A stretch of DNA of 64,000 bases from Glandiceps talaboti (Eukaryota > Hemichordata > Enteropneusta > Spengelidae), in the NCBI RefSeq assembly GCF_964340395.1, contig NC_135549.1, forward strand, positions 1,453,501 through 1,517,500, written 5' to 3'. Position 1 is the stretch's first letter, and every line of letters begins with the position of its first letter. Under the pieces are notes generated by a model. It saw only the letters and a program-made list of their open reading frames with translations, was not told where the DNA came from and did not search any database. Position numbers and translations under genes: made by a program. Shown here in pieces: positions 1 through 13,600 of the stretch.

Positions 1-1438
1 ACTCCGTCACACTAGTATATATCCACCTCTCTTCTACCCCCATCATCGTTACTCATCCACACTCTTTCTCCTTGAGCAATATTCCCTCTATAATACTCTA
101 CCTATGTGTTTTGATGACATGGTTTAAAGGGAATCTTCGATCTAATATCCTGTGCAACTTAATGATTCACTGACCATGGAAAACTAATAAACTTGGCAGA
201 TTTACGTACTAAGATTTGCACTCCAACTATTTGAGTCTAACGTCTAACCTCTAATGAAGTACACGATTGGAGAGAATACCCTCCACGCATGTCCGTTCAC
301 TTTTCCATCCATTTTCCTCCTCTAAGCTCTTCAAAATGTACAACCCTGTGATTTCCTTGCCAGGTTGACATTTGAAAATGTAATCAACCAATCATTAATC
401 AGTTGGCCAGTCTTAGAAAAAAGCGAGAAAGAATTTGTATTCATGTCACGCACGGTCTAGCTTTAGTTGTGTTGCCGACAACATTTTTTTACAGTTACGC
501 GATTTTATGGTCAACCGAGAGATACTCTTCGTACCCTTCGATCGATTCGTCGTCTTTTTTGGGGCCTTTTCATTGAGATGACTTGATTGCCTCAAATTGT
601 CGGCCAAGATCAGTTAAATAGGACTTTATCTCCACATCACGTGTCAAATTCCCTAATTGCCTATTTTCAACGTCTATTATCTTCCAACAAAGTCTTGTGA
701 CGTCACTCACACTCGAAGAAATGAAATCGGACACCTGGTGGTTGTCAATTTACTGTATTTGCATAAGACGGTCCGACGGTTTCAGGTTCTCCAATTATGG
801 CGTAGATGTTATTTAGCTGATTTTCGTAAAACTTTTTTTTTATATTTTATAATTCTGAATTTTTTGCTACAAAACGGAAAAATGTAGCAGAAAACAAATT
901 CTGCGTAAATGTTAAATTACATGTATCGGTCAATGTTTGTAAATGTTGTTTCACTTGATAATCATTCAAAATCGATTTTCAATACGTTTTCACGATTTGT
1001 CATCGAGACATGTACTGAAAAATAGAGGGAGAAAAGTTAATTTCTTTAGAGATAGCACCTCATCTTTGCTGCATTTGATTGACTATTGTCAGCGGGCGCA
1101 TTTCCTACTTGTGTACATTTCGCTGATTGCTAATCATGTGATCACCTCATTGTCCAATCAACTCGGAGCATTCGCTTCGGAATTTATGCATGAGTGTATG
1201 AAAACGTGGGTGGTGAGGTTCACATTTCGTGTGCAAAGAATATAGTGACAGTAGCTAGTACTCACATGTACGTTATATCGATGTGAGCGAGTTAGGTCAT
1301 CGCAGAAAGTGAGTCGCTGAGAGTCTGACATTTCAAAATGATTCTCTCTTGGATTTTAGAGCCGTGAAGAGGACTCGATCATTGGAGTATTCAAGAGTTT
1401 TAACCCCGCTACAGCCAGCCTGGCTTGCTGAAACAAAC
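1..1438 (+). promoter_or_regulatory. 5' flank, promoter and leader of the LRIG gene (inferred)
   Basis: No coding exon or RNA gene is visible here. A CCAAT box lies at 1154-1158, about 285 bp before the chosen start codon. I see no convincing TATA box at a sensible distance. The transcription start cannot be placed from sequence alone. The last 100 bp are probably the transcribed leader, because they run without an acceptor site into the exon 1 start codon. Everything regulatory here is inference from position. Confidence 0.4.
1338..1367 (+). other. possible upstream ORF of 9 codons in the LRIG leader
   Basis: An ATG at 1338 opens a 9-residue reading frame that stops with TGA at 1365-1367, 71 bp before the main start and in another frame. 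It matters only if transcription starts upstream of 1338. Its -3 base is a purine (A), but its +4 base is A rather than G, so its context is weaker than that of the main ATG at 1439. Confidence 0.3.
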
Positions 1439-1623
1439 ATGGCGGCGGTGTTGTTGTATTTCTATACGGCTTTTGTTATTTTGGGGTTGCTGCTGTGCCC
1501 GGGATCTAAAGCCCAGAATATTTTGTGTCCGAAGAACTGCGCCTGTCTTGGAGGATTGGTAGATTGTAGTGACAGAGATCTTACGGAGCTACCGAGGGAC
1601 ATCCCAGCTTGGACGGAAATGTT
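1439..1623 (+). CDS. LRIG: LRIG exon 1: signal peptide and LRR N-terminal cap
   Basis: This exon encodes residues 1-62. A hydrophobic stretch at about 4-20 is followed by GSKA, a good signal-peptidase site, with cleavage likely after Ala25. Then comes the LRRNT cysteine pattern C-x3-C-x-C-x6-C (30, 34, 36, 43) and the typical [10 protein letters not shown] end. The exon stops after two bases of a Leu codon (phase 2) at a GTAAGT donor. Confidence 0.93.
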
Positions 1624-4600
1624 GTAAGTTAAGAGGTCACCTATTCCAGTGTTTGAGTGTTGAATAGCGTACACTGTGCCTAGCACAGTCTACGCTACAT
1701 TGCATTGAAAGAGTTTAACTTGTGTAAACTTGTGACATTTCATTCAAACATTTTACCGATTTTTACCCAAATTTTCACATATCTAGAGTTAACTACCCAT
1801 TGGTTTAGTATTAAAACGTATTATATGATTGGATTTGTGGATGATAACGTTCACCATTCCGAGATTTCGGCGACAGTTTTTGGGTGTTTTTGTAGTACTT
1901 GCATATTAATCAAGCCGTCCATGGTTGCCTATGTTTACTACTCAGTGTACAAAGGGCCCTGACAGTCGGAACATTTTATGACCACATAGGACCACCCGTT
2001 TAATTGTCTCGATACACATTTTTGAGGAAACAAGCATTTGAGATATCTCCGAAAAGGAGTAATCATTTTATATGGTTTCATGTCAAAATTATATGGAAGC
2101 AAATATGTGAATGGACTCCAATCCATTCGCGTTTGAGTGCGCGCAAGTTGTAGACTAATTTTCCCGTTCCCGTTCAATCGTTTGGCCAGTTGTCAGTCGA
2201 TCGTGCATGTCACCCCAGAATATATTCGTACCTGAATGACATTTACCATTAAAAAAACGGGTCTGTTGCTGTTCGATACCCGGCTCTGGAAGCACACGAA
2301 TGAATTAAATGTAACGGCGCAAAATCGTCTTCCGGGGTGACAAAATGCCGAGTGCATCTAGTGACGAATTCAGTGCTGCCGTCCGTGTAATGACAATTGA
2401 ATGTCATAACTGGCTAATTAACGACCGGTCTATTAGTAGTTTTTAATTAAATCTTTGACACAATACGTAAATATTGTTTTCCGGTGAACTCCACTTAATA
2501 AATGAGGTGTCATATCTCCCAGTTCAAATTGCAGTTGCTATCATTGCGTCGTCCAAAATATATTTTATATTTTGAACGATTTGACGTATGGGCATCTGTA
2601 AATTTCATTCCAATGTAATAATTATGATGTTCGATTTTTGAATATAATATTTCAATCTCTTTGGTGATATATTCAATATATAATAGTTACTGTCAGATTA
2701 TTTATGTGTTTTTTTTAAAATATAAATTTATGTTGTCATTTTTGTCTTGCAGGGATCTTAACTCAAACAGAATCAGTGCTTTACCACATAATGCCTTTGC
2801 TGGTTTGTCCAATCTTAGACAGCTGTGAGTACATTTCAACTTATTAATACTCAAAATTAGTCAAGTTATAACAATCAAACTATTATATATATATAATATT
2901 ATTATATATTATATATATATAAGTTAAGTTGAATCATTGGCAATATTTCACAACTCTGTGAACATACCTGGTAACCAAACAAACAGGAAAGCAGGAACTT
3001 CTACACACCTGGTGGTACAGAAGGAATAAAAGTTTGTAAATTGTAATTTGTATGACTAGGTACTATGTAGTGAAGGTTCTGCAAACACAATATTAGTTCT
3101 TGTATTGGTGGACAATTTTCAACTCTATGTGCCTATTCACTTGGACATATCTGAGTGTAACCCAAGCTGACTCTATTTGTGTGGTTGGTGAAGTCTGTTG
3201 AAGGTCTAGTCTTAATCCACTGTTAGTTGATACCATGTAAATACATAGACACCTACAATATGCATCCACATAACCAGATGGCAAATTCGTTATGTGCTTT
3301 GTTATTCAAAAATTTCATCTTCAAAACCCCCTCTCCCTCCAAAAAAAACAAAACAGTATTATGTGTGTGGATGAGTAAGAGCATGATGATGCCTAGCTAG
3401 ATATTTGAGGTGTTGGTGATTCACATATGGTAAATTAGCCAGCAGTAATGTATATGTTAATTCTAAAACAAGTCTGTGAAACATATCTCCCTCAAGATGA
3501 TTTTATATATAGAGAAGTCGCTGTGTGAGGTAGTTGAGATCATTCTAAAACTGTTCTGAGTATAAGATATCAAACTATGGAACTGACACATTTTATCACA
3601 GTTAATACTAAATTGACTCTGTCTTTATCATGCTACTACTTTGATTGGATTATTCCAACACAAAATAATTTTTTATATATCCCCGCTTTTTTTTAATTTT
3701 CTTCCATTTCTGTCATTGGTTTTCTATAGAGTGTGTTTTCATCTTCAAACAAAATGTCCGCTCTTCACACTAATGCAAGCATGTGTAACTACCAAAAAAA
3801 AAGCAAATAGTGACAGCTTGACTAGAACTTCTTGTGTGAAGCACACCTGCATGTGAGAAGCCATACAATTGGCAAGTGTGAAAAGACTGTCATCTAATAA
3901 TATGGAGTGTTAAATTGTAAGGCTGGGATAGCAATATGCATTGTCAAACATTCACACTGTTTCTATTTCCAAATGAAAAGCAGGTTTACTCTCAATAGTA
4001 CTACTAACAATACTGCATTCAGTCATCTTTTTGTTCTCCTGATGTTTTCCACTGAAGCCATGAATAAGGCATTGGGAGGGTGTGAAAATTGTTCCTTTAT
4101 TAATTCATGTAGTGGCATTTCACCAAAGGCCTATGAAATACCACAATTGTGGCTCAACTACATCAAAATGTGACATCAGGGTGTTGGTTTTAGCAAAAAA
4201 AATTAACGGAATTCAGATTTGTGAGAAATATGTGATATATATAATTATAAAATGGTCAGTTGATCAGGTTTTGGTATTCACCAAGTTTAAAGTGTGAAAG
4301 TCAAGTTTAAGCTTTTGTATCCGTGTAGCAGACATTCTCCATTCCCTCTTTTGAACCAACAACCATTTCTTGTCCATAAGTCAACTTGTTTGTCAAAGAT
4401 CAGATAAGATTTGAACAAAAAAAAGATGATTCTATTTTTGTAATTTCCATGATCCAAAAAAATATTCCAACTGAAGTAGGAATATTCTAAGTAGTTAATG
4501 TAATTATCTTGATTTTGATGTGTACTTAAATTGAATTAAAAACTGTCAGCTTATTTAGAAGTAGATTTTGTACTATGGTAATACCACAAGTTGTTGACAG

Positions 4601-7600
4601 CCATTTCAGATAAGAAGCTATTTTTATGAGTGGCAATAGGGTGTGAATAAGTCCCCTGCATATACTGATAGCAGACTGTTAACTGTTAAAAGCAGGCCAT
4701 ATGTCTTGCTGCTGCTGTCTCACTACCAAATGCCAACCTGGATACTGAAATTGATTTACGATTGCCTCAATTCACTTCACTCATAGTTTCATACATTTAC
4801 CATTTACATAGATTGATTTCTTTCTTGTGTTTATTTCAAATACATTTCGGCTGTTATGATACATGCCATACAATTTCCTAACATCAACTATAACTTATAA
4901 GTCCAACACAACACTACTACAGTTGATTATGAACATTTCATTTCACCAACACACAAAAAAAGCTTATTTTAATTACAACTAAAAATTTGCTTTCAACGAA
5001 ATGAAAAAGTTAAGAGGAATAGATCTGTTTATGAACATTTTAGCAGATATTATAATTGGCATCCATCAAGCTAAGGAGCAATTTGCCTTACATGTTTGTT
5101 TCCGTTTGAGTAGTTGCAATGTAGTAGAATAGTGTTCAACGTAATCAATGGATTTAGCTGGCCTATATATAAACTTGCAGTTTGATGAAAGACATTTAAT
5201 AATAAAAGTACATATCATTAGGGTATTACAACTACACAGAGACTGAGAGTGGAAGGAAAGGTTTGAGAGAGATTTACTGTCATCTATGTCCTTCTAGAGC
5301 TAGACTATTTTCAGTTGTATGGATCTAGGACTTATCAAGTGTAAAATCTTCTATTTAGACTTAATGTTGTGTTGTGACCACCAGAAGTAGCTGATCCTTT
5401 TAATTATCATGAAATCTTTGTTGCTCGGTAGTAACTGAATTTTTATGCCTGAACATTCATTTTCAAACTTGATGACATGCAAATTCAGCAAATTCTGTAC
5501 ATTTCATGTAAATTGTTTTTTGTTTTAAATGTCAAACATAATACCTAGGCTTTCACATGTGTTAGCCCAGTAAATCAGAATAAATATACTCTAAATGTAA
5601 TGTTTGTTTCAAAATTAGAATAGTTATTGGGAGGAGGATGTATCGTGTTGTGATTATCTGTTCAGTTAGTGGATGACCTGTCCTAGCCGTGTTTTGATTC
5701 CACAGTGAAACCATTAGTGCCAAGTTAATCCAACTTTTGTCATTATTGTGACAAAACATTTAAAACAACATGCATTTCTTCCAGTAGCCAAATGTAAGAG
5801 GAGTCAACAAACCAGCCTTTACATACTAATTGAAGAAGTGCATCTTGTTTGACTTTCAACTGTTGATTTAATGATTGGGAAATGGTTAGCTAACAGTCTT
5901 ACAGGCAGGTTACACAAATATGGAGGTAGTTCAACTTAGTAGAGCACTGACACACATGGTTTTGGCCTTGGTGATGAAAATAACATGATCAGTTACATGC
6001 CTTTGGGCCTCGAGAGTACTCAGCGAAGTTCAAATGCTAAGTTGTCCCAGACTGAAAGGTTGCTCAGAAATGTAACATTGTGTTGTGGTAAATAAGAAAT
6101 GTTTTAACTGAGTAGATAAAAGTCATCAACATAGATATTGGAAAATTAGTTTATCCAGGGAGAGTGAGTGCCATAATTATAAATTGGAGGCCAAATGTAC
6201 TGACATTAGTTTGTTTATTGTAAAGCTATTGACAACTTCAACAAAGCCAAACGAAAGGTGGTATTCTCAGCTCAATCTGAGGTAATCACTGTCTATTCTT
6301 AGAGGGCTTGTACAGTGGTGAAGCTAGCAATTATCTCAAATGTTCTCTTCTTGTAGTTGATGGTAGAGATGTACAGGTTTTGTCTTTTGGTACATGTTGA
6401 TGTACTAAATCAATGTCAGACATAGTTTAGACTACAGTGATATAGACCTGATTCACTACTTTCAACACACATGTTTTGGAAAGTGCAGAACTCTGTTGGG
6501 AAGATTTTCACTCTGGTCGTATTTGTCTGGTGGTATCTTGTCTAGGAGAGATCTTATTTAATATGATATAAGATAGTTAGCTGTGATATGGTGCATTATT
6601 GGGGATGTAATTGATATGGATAGGGTCAACAAGTCTTATAAAAAGTTGCTAATTACTACCCTATGTTCAGTCTGTCTACCACCCAAGTGAGCTTGTCATT
6701 TGTCACCAAACTACAAATTGGCTTTCTATGTATCTATGCTTATGTTTCACTGTTATAACTCTGCGAAAACAGCAGTAGTTTTTACTCCTGTTTTTACTCC
6801 TCCAAATATCACTTCCCTGTTTCCCAAAACTTGTGTATGGCATACGAACGTTAGTGGATTTTGAAATAGAAATGTTCAATATGGAGAATAGTTATAATTG
6901 CATGGTACTAAGTAGGAATGGATAATTGAATTATGATATAGCAGCAAAGGAGATTATTTTCAAGACACTGTTGTGTGTACTTATAGCTTTAATAACAACT
7001 GATTGTGATGATACACTCAAATATTTGTAAGAGTGATAACTAGGCAACCTCTGTCTTGACAGTTCTCTTTCTAATTATGCACAGAATGTTTCCATCAGAT
7101 GACTAGTTGATCTTTTTGAAAACATTTTTCACTTGATTACCCTGACATCAGACTATTGTAGGGATCAGTCAGGTGAAATGATGGCTGATAACCAATTGTC
7201 ATCACCAGACTGTCAGCCATTGTCTAAGGTAGCGAACTGACAACACTAAAAGGTGTAGGACTGTGAAACGGGCATTGTCGGCTGGCATGTATTGCAGTTC
7301 GTCAGCAGTCTGTAGGGTCAGAGGTGTTCCCGCTAGGAATCTAGTACTAGATATCCGAGATGGTATGCTGTGACTTACTTAATCACAGCAATGTTTAGTG
7401 GTTTCAAATGGCATTGGTGCATGAGAAACTGACAAACAGTGTGTCTAACAGGTTTTAATGGCACAAAAAATTTGACTCCTTGGTCTTGTCTGCAAAAATC
7501 ATGAAATCTTGACAAAAATGTCTGTATGATGACTGTGAGTTCCTTCCCATTTATCGATTAGTTGAGTTCCTACAGTGAGCATACATACACACAGGGTTTT

Positions 7601-10600
7601 GAGAGCCAGCCAAAATGACGACTGTGTTAGTTGGCTGTGAGAGAGATGTTTGAAAAGTGAATTGGGGAGCATTCATGAACATCGCGTTCTCCAAACACTG
7701 TCTATTTGATATTCACCGATCAGCAAGCAGAGAGAATTCACACTGTTGTCTTTATAGATTGTGTCTTTTAGAGTGGTCCAACTGTCCAAAGAACTGACCA
7801 GAATGTCACTCTTTTCTTGTTGTCACGTTCCAAGTCTGCTTTTGCATATTCAGTGGTTCTATCTTTGTTCTCCAAACTGTTGAGTTGGACAAATTTAATT
7901 AAAGTTGAAACATGACACCCACAAAACAGTTTGACTGAAACATGCAGTAGTTATTGTCACTGGAAATATCAGAAAATGGCAATGTTTTTAGTGTGTCAAA
8001 ACATCAATTAATGAATTCACAAGGTGACTAGTTCCTGTGTCAACTTGAGTCACTGGACTGGTTGAAGACCTGTACTTGTTTAGTGTGATTTGTCTGTCTA
8101 CTGTTGTCAAACTGATAAAGTTTGTTGTGCTTTGATTAAGATTAGGACAACAGTCTATCCTCCAGTTCGAGACGACTAAATACATGATGGTCCAATGAAG
8201 TGCTCTGATGGCCATGTAACCCTAACTTACAGTGTCTCACCGCGGACCGGTATTTCATTTTGTACTACTAAGTGTTGGCAGCTTATGAAGTAAAAGCAGT
8301 CACCGTTACATAACACCAATTCAGACATTTTGAAAAACCAAATATGTTTTCAAACAGTAACAGGCAAGGATTTTCATTAGCAAATTTTTCCAGAGGTTTC
8401 TTTAGTGTTTTATTTGTTCAGTGGACTGGTTGTTTTAAGTAGCAAGTAGACTTTGTTCTCCCTTCATTGACACCAGGTGAGGCATATATTGTAGAAGTAT
8501 TTGCAACATTACAATTCACGCAATCTATCACTGGATACTCACATTGCGACTATTATGTTATGCTAAACATTAGAATCTTGTACTTGATAACCAATAAACT
8601 ATAACACAAATTTGATTTGATTCGGGAAAAAAAAGTAAGTTTTGTGTGCATTCAAGGATTGGTCACAGAATTAAGAGAGTATTTGAATTGAAAATGTGAG
8701 AATTGTCATTTTAGGTGGGAAAGGCTAATTGGGAAAAATCAGCTTTTCAGCACCTGTGACAAGACGACACTTTAGAATTTCTCCTTTTTTTCTCATAACC
8801 TCTTTTTATTAGATACACTGACTGGTAGAAATTCAAATATGACGTTATTAAAACAGAGACCTGGTTTGGCACAACAGGTATATTTGATTGAACAAGTGGC
8901 GTTCATTTTTGAGTCACCAGGTAGTAGGATATTAACAAAATGGGACAACCAAGGTATTTGAAATCAGCAAAATGAAAACCAAACAACTACTTTTCATTAA
9001 AGTATTTGTCAACTTCACTCACTCCCTCCACTGGAAATCTCCATTTTTTAGCCACAAAGTGGAATATTTGACAACAGATGTAGCTGTATGTCACATTTTG
9101 GTTACTAAGGTGATGACTAATACTCAGGAAAAACCAATTTTTATGATTTGTAGACAGAGGATTATTGACAGGTGTGAAATGTACACATTAGATCAACTCA
9201 GGTGAGATGGATTGCAATATAAGTTGTTTTGAGTCACAGCTTTACTGGAGACACCAATCCCTGGTAACAAACATTGAACTTAGAATTTGATAAAGGGTCA
9301 GACTTTACATGGTATAATAAATGGACGACAGAGTACAGAGGTCATTCTGTTTGAGGTGATATGATGACCTATCTACAGGTGTTCACTACTAAGGTACTTT
9401 TTCACACCTAGTTCTGTTTGAAGTGTTGCACAGTAACCAGAGTAAGGTGCCAATAACTGAATAAATCACTTGTCTACATTGCCTGTGGGGCAAGGCTCAG
9501 TTTGTCGTCTACATACTGATGGAATTGTTCTCCATGTTTTAGAGTGCCCAGTCTATTATGGCCAAAGTTCACTCTGAATCGTTCAAAATGGGAGATATAG
9601 GGTTACAATGTATAGTTAGATTGGAGCCAGGGAACCTATGTTTAGGCCAAGCAACCGGTGTATAGCTTTACCACTAGTGCACTCTTTAAAACTATGCTCT
9701 GAATTTGTGTATTCGTATGTGTACTTTGGTTTGTGCTTACGAATCAATAAACACAGAGTATACTTGTAGGGATGCAATGTGATCAATTTCGATGTCAAAA
9801 TTGCAGCTACAAATTGGTCTCTCAATAGAGGTAACTCTGTCATTGCAATGATCCATACTAGGTCTGGTCATGGCTGGTATTAGGTGTCACCTTTATGTGT
9901 TGTTTGTAGTAAACATCTTGGCTTACTCTAGCCACTATACATGCAAATCAATGGCAATGCTTGGACTGTTTTCAGGGGCCTCAATAGCACACCATTTGCA
10001 TCTTTATTGTTAGCAATCGAAAGGGACCACAACTGCATTTGTGTTTTGAATTGTGATGTGACATGGGCAATCAACATTAATGTATGTCTCTTTCAGTCAT
10101 CAATTGCACACTTAAAGCTATCACAGGGAGTTCCAGTTAGACAAATTCAAACGTGTAGAACTAGTGTCACTTGGCATTGGGGGTAGACAGTATTCACCAA
10201 TGTCACAATGTAAGGACTCCATTCATTTGGAAGATATATCACCAGTCGTCTTCAACCTTGTGTCTCTACTAGACACATCCATACCAATAATTGTATCACT
10301 TTTCACTTTTGTTTATTTTATGAGGCCCTATGGCTCAAACCAATCTCAAGGCGTAACTTGCACATGAGGATAAACCACCCTACATGTTTATTTCACTCCC
10401 AATCCCAAATTAATAGGGGTATCTGTAATTGTTATACAAATCTGACGTTATAAAGGGTTGAATCCAGAGTCATAACTTTACATGCAAGTTTTAAAATGTT
10501 GTGGTGATGGCTTCAACTGTAAGAAATAAAATTAACTCTAGTGAAATACAAATAGTAAATGTAGTGATTAAATAATTATTATTAACTGGCTAATTGTAGA

Positions 10601-13600
10601 GAATAGAAAACACTCATTTCAGCGGGATTCAACATTGTAATTGAAAAGATAAAAATTTATTCAGAATGGATAGAAATTGTTGAAAGGATGGCTTGATTAG
10701 AACCAATTGATAACCGTTCCAGCTGATTAGTTTGTTGTCCCCGATATCTCTGAACAGTAGAATGGATCGGTTACATTTCAATCCAAAACATTGCTTACAA
10801 AGAAGGTTATTTGTTGAAATTGTAATTAGTGACATCATTTTAAACGGTGGTTTGTATATTAACAGGGAATAGTACTGTATAACAAAACACTGGTATTCAT
10901 ACATTCTATGTGTTTGAATTTTTCAATAGTTACTGGTTTTATAATCTGTCACCTCTAGGAGCACCTCTAGTTCATTTTAAGACAGTTTTGGTATATTACT
11001 TGGTAGAAGTGCATTTATCTGCGATATTTAATGTGGTAGATGCAATAAATTGTTGAGTGCGATCACGTAGAATGCAGCTTTCATTACAGTCCAGCAAGTT
11101 GTCCCATTCAGATTGCTTTCAAGCGTTTTCAATAACACAGAGACAGAGCACTTCAGTGACAGCCTTATAAGCCTAGCACATTTTGTTTTAATTGAAATTT
11201 GTCAATCTTTTTAAAAATTCTCAACAAGGATTCCTTCATTTCATTTAGACTTAGCAATGGCAAAGTGATGTAAGTCATAAGTCATGGTGGGTGTCCTGTC
11301 TCAGTCATTCTGTTTTTGTCTAGCTCTGTGACATGGCTAATATGTATTCTCTTTGTACGAATTGTCGCTTATTTCTCCCAAAATGAACCATCAAAGATAC
11401 AAAGGGAAGTTTGAAGGCAAGGAAGTGGAAATCATATTATCTTTGTCGTGCTGATGTGTTTTTAAACTTGAATTTAAGACTTGTTGCTGTAGTTAATAAA
11501 TTAGTACATTTTCTTCCATGATGTCAACGAGTTGCTATGGTAACCTGCATCTCTGTCACTGACGAATGTGGAAGACACTTTCAGTTATTTTCCATGCAGT
11601 AATATATGATTATTTGATATTGAAAAATATTAGATATTTATAAAAATTAATATATTACTAATGCTGTTCATTTCAATATGTTTTGATTAACTGTGACATG
11701 AATAATGATATATAATCATGTGATTTTTAATGAAAATATTTATTTTTCATTATTGAGAAAAATGATAATTCTCAATAAAAATTGGTAGAAGAGAAGAAAT
11801 AGATCTATCATGTATGCTTTGTGGCTGTACTACACTTGTGTTCCATTCTATTGTTCTGCCAGACTTTAATGTTCAGCATCCATACACACATATCAAAATG
11901 TTTGGCTTGGGGCTATGTGAGCTCATTACTTTCTAAATGTTTGTGCGTTTTTAGGCTTTCAACATGCATATCCTGTGTCAATACTTTTCATCTTATAGAT
12001 GTGTCAGCATATACAATTGAAATTAACATCTATTTAAAAAAATCTCTTTTTATTGCTGTTGGCAATTTCTTCTATTTTTCATTTCAAATCTTGCATTTTA
12101 GATTTTAAAATTTCCATGAAATTCGAGTCGTTTAAAAAAGCAATTTTGTTGGCATGATTAAAATTTCCTGGGGAAAAACATTTTATATAAATATTTGAAA
12201 ATGAAGCACAGCTTTGCTTAATTATGTATATTCCTTCAGAGCTATGTTCAAGCTTAGCAATATATATATATAGATATATAGAAAACATAATTTTCACATG
12301 TTTGTTTACTCATCTTTACATTTCATCATGGAAATTCTGGCTAGAATTGTTATGTCTTTAATATATTCCATAATTTTTGGTCAAATGGATAAAAACTCAA
12401 TGTAATAATAATACTTTTCATAAAAGCAGAAATGTAATTTCCAAGGGTAGATATATGTTATGCTTCCAGGTCAGTAGTCACTTCAGGGGATGTTGTTAGG
12501 GAGATAGAAAGAGAGAAAGCTCGGAAGCACTAACTCTAGTTATGTTGCCTAGATTTAAATTTAGTGTTTTGGTGAAATGTTAACAGGTAAAAAATATATT
12601 GTATACAGTCTACAGACAAATGAGACATTTTAGTAGAATAGAACCCTGTATGTTATGAATAGCAGTGTAGAGGATGGAATGCAGGGATGGTAGGGACAAA
12701 AGTACCATACTAAATATGAAGGCATCAGCAATATCAGGATAGAGGAAGGAATGCAGGGATGGTTAGGACACAGGTACTATACTTTCAATATGATAGTACA
12801 TGTATCTGGAATATAGGAATAGAAGGGGTACATCGAGAGGTACAGGGATATGTAAGGGGGAGGGGGATACAAATAATACAAAGTACCTACCCTGTGAAAT
12901 GTAGTATAGTAATAGACAATCTAGTACACTACACACGATCTGCTTATTAATATTACTTCTGATGACATGAAATGTAGTTAAGATGACAAGAAATGTATTA
13001 GTAAATGATATGAAATGTACTAGCAGATATTTATCAATCAGATGATGTAAATTATACTAGTAGATGAAATATGATGTGCGTCTACTAAGATTAGAAAATG
13101 GTTAGGAAATCAAATAGAACATATTCAGGATGGTAGATGAAAAGTAGTTTGGATGATACATGTATGAAATGAAATATACTATTGTATTAACATATGATGT
13201 ACTAGTACCACGACTACTAGCAGATGATTTAGGAGATGAAAAGTACTAGATGAAATGAAACATATTAGTACTTGTAATAAATGAAATGGAACATACTCAC
13301 GGATGGAATGTCATACTCAATGAAATGAAATTTACCACCAGATGAGATGAAATGAAATGTTTCACTTACCAGCAATGTGCTAGCATGTCAGTCAGTACAT
13401 ACTTACTAGCACTGTACTAGCATGTCAGTCAGTACATACTTACCAGCAATTCATCAGAAGTGTTGAAATTGATAGTAAAATGGCTATGATTAATGTAAAA
13501 TGGGGTGAGTAGCACTTAGTCAGAGACGGCAAGACAAGAGATGCTCCTTGAAGCGTTAGCGACAGTCGGTGAATAAATGGTGTCACAAGAGGTGGACAGT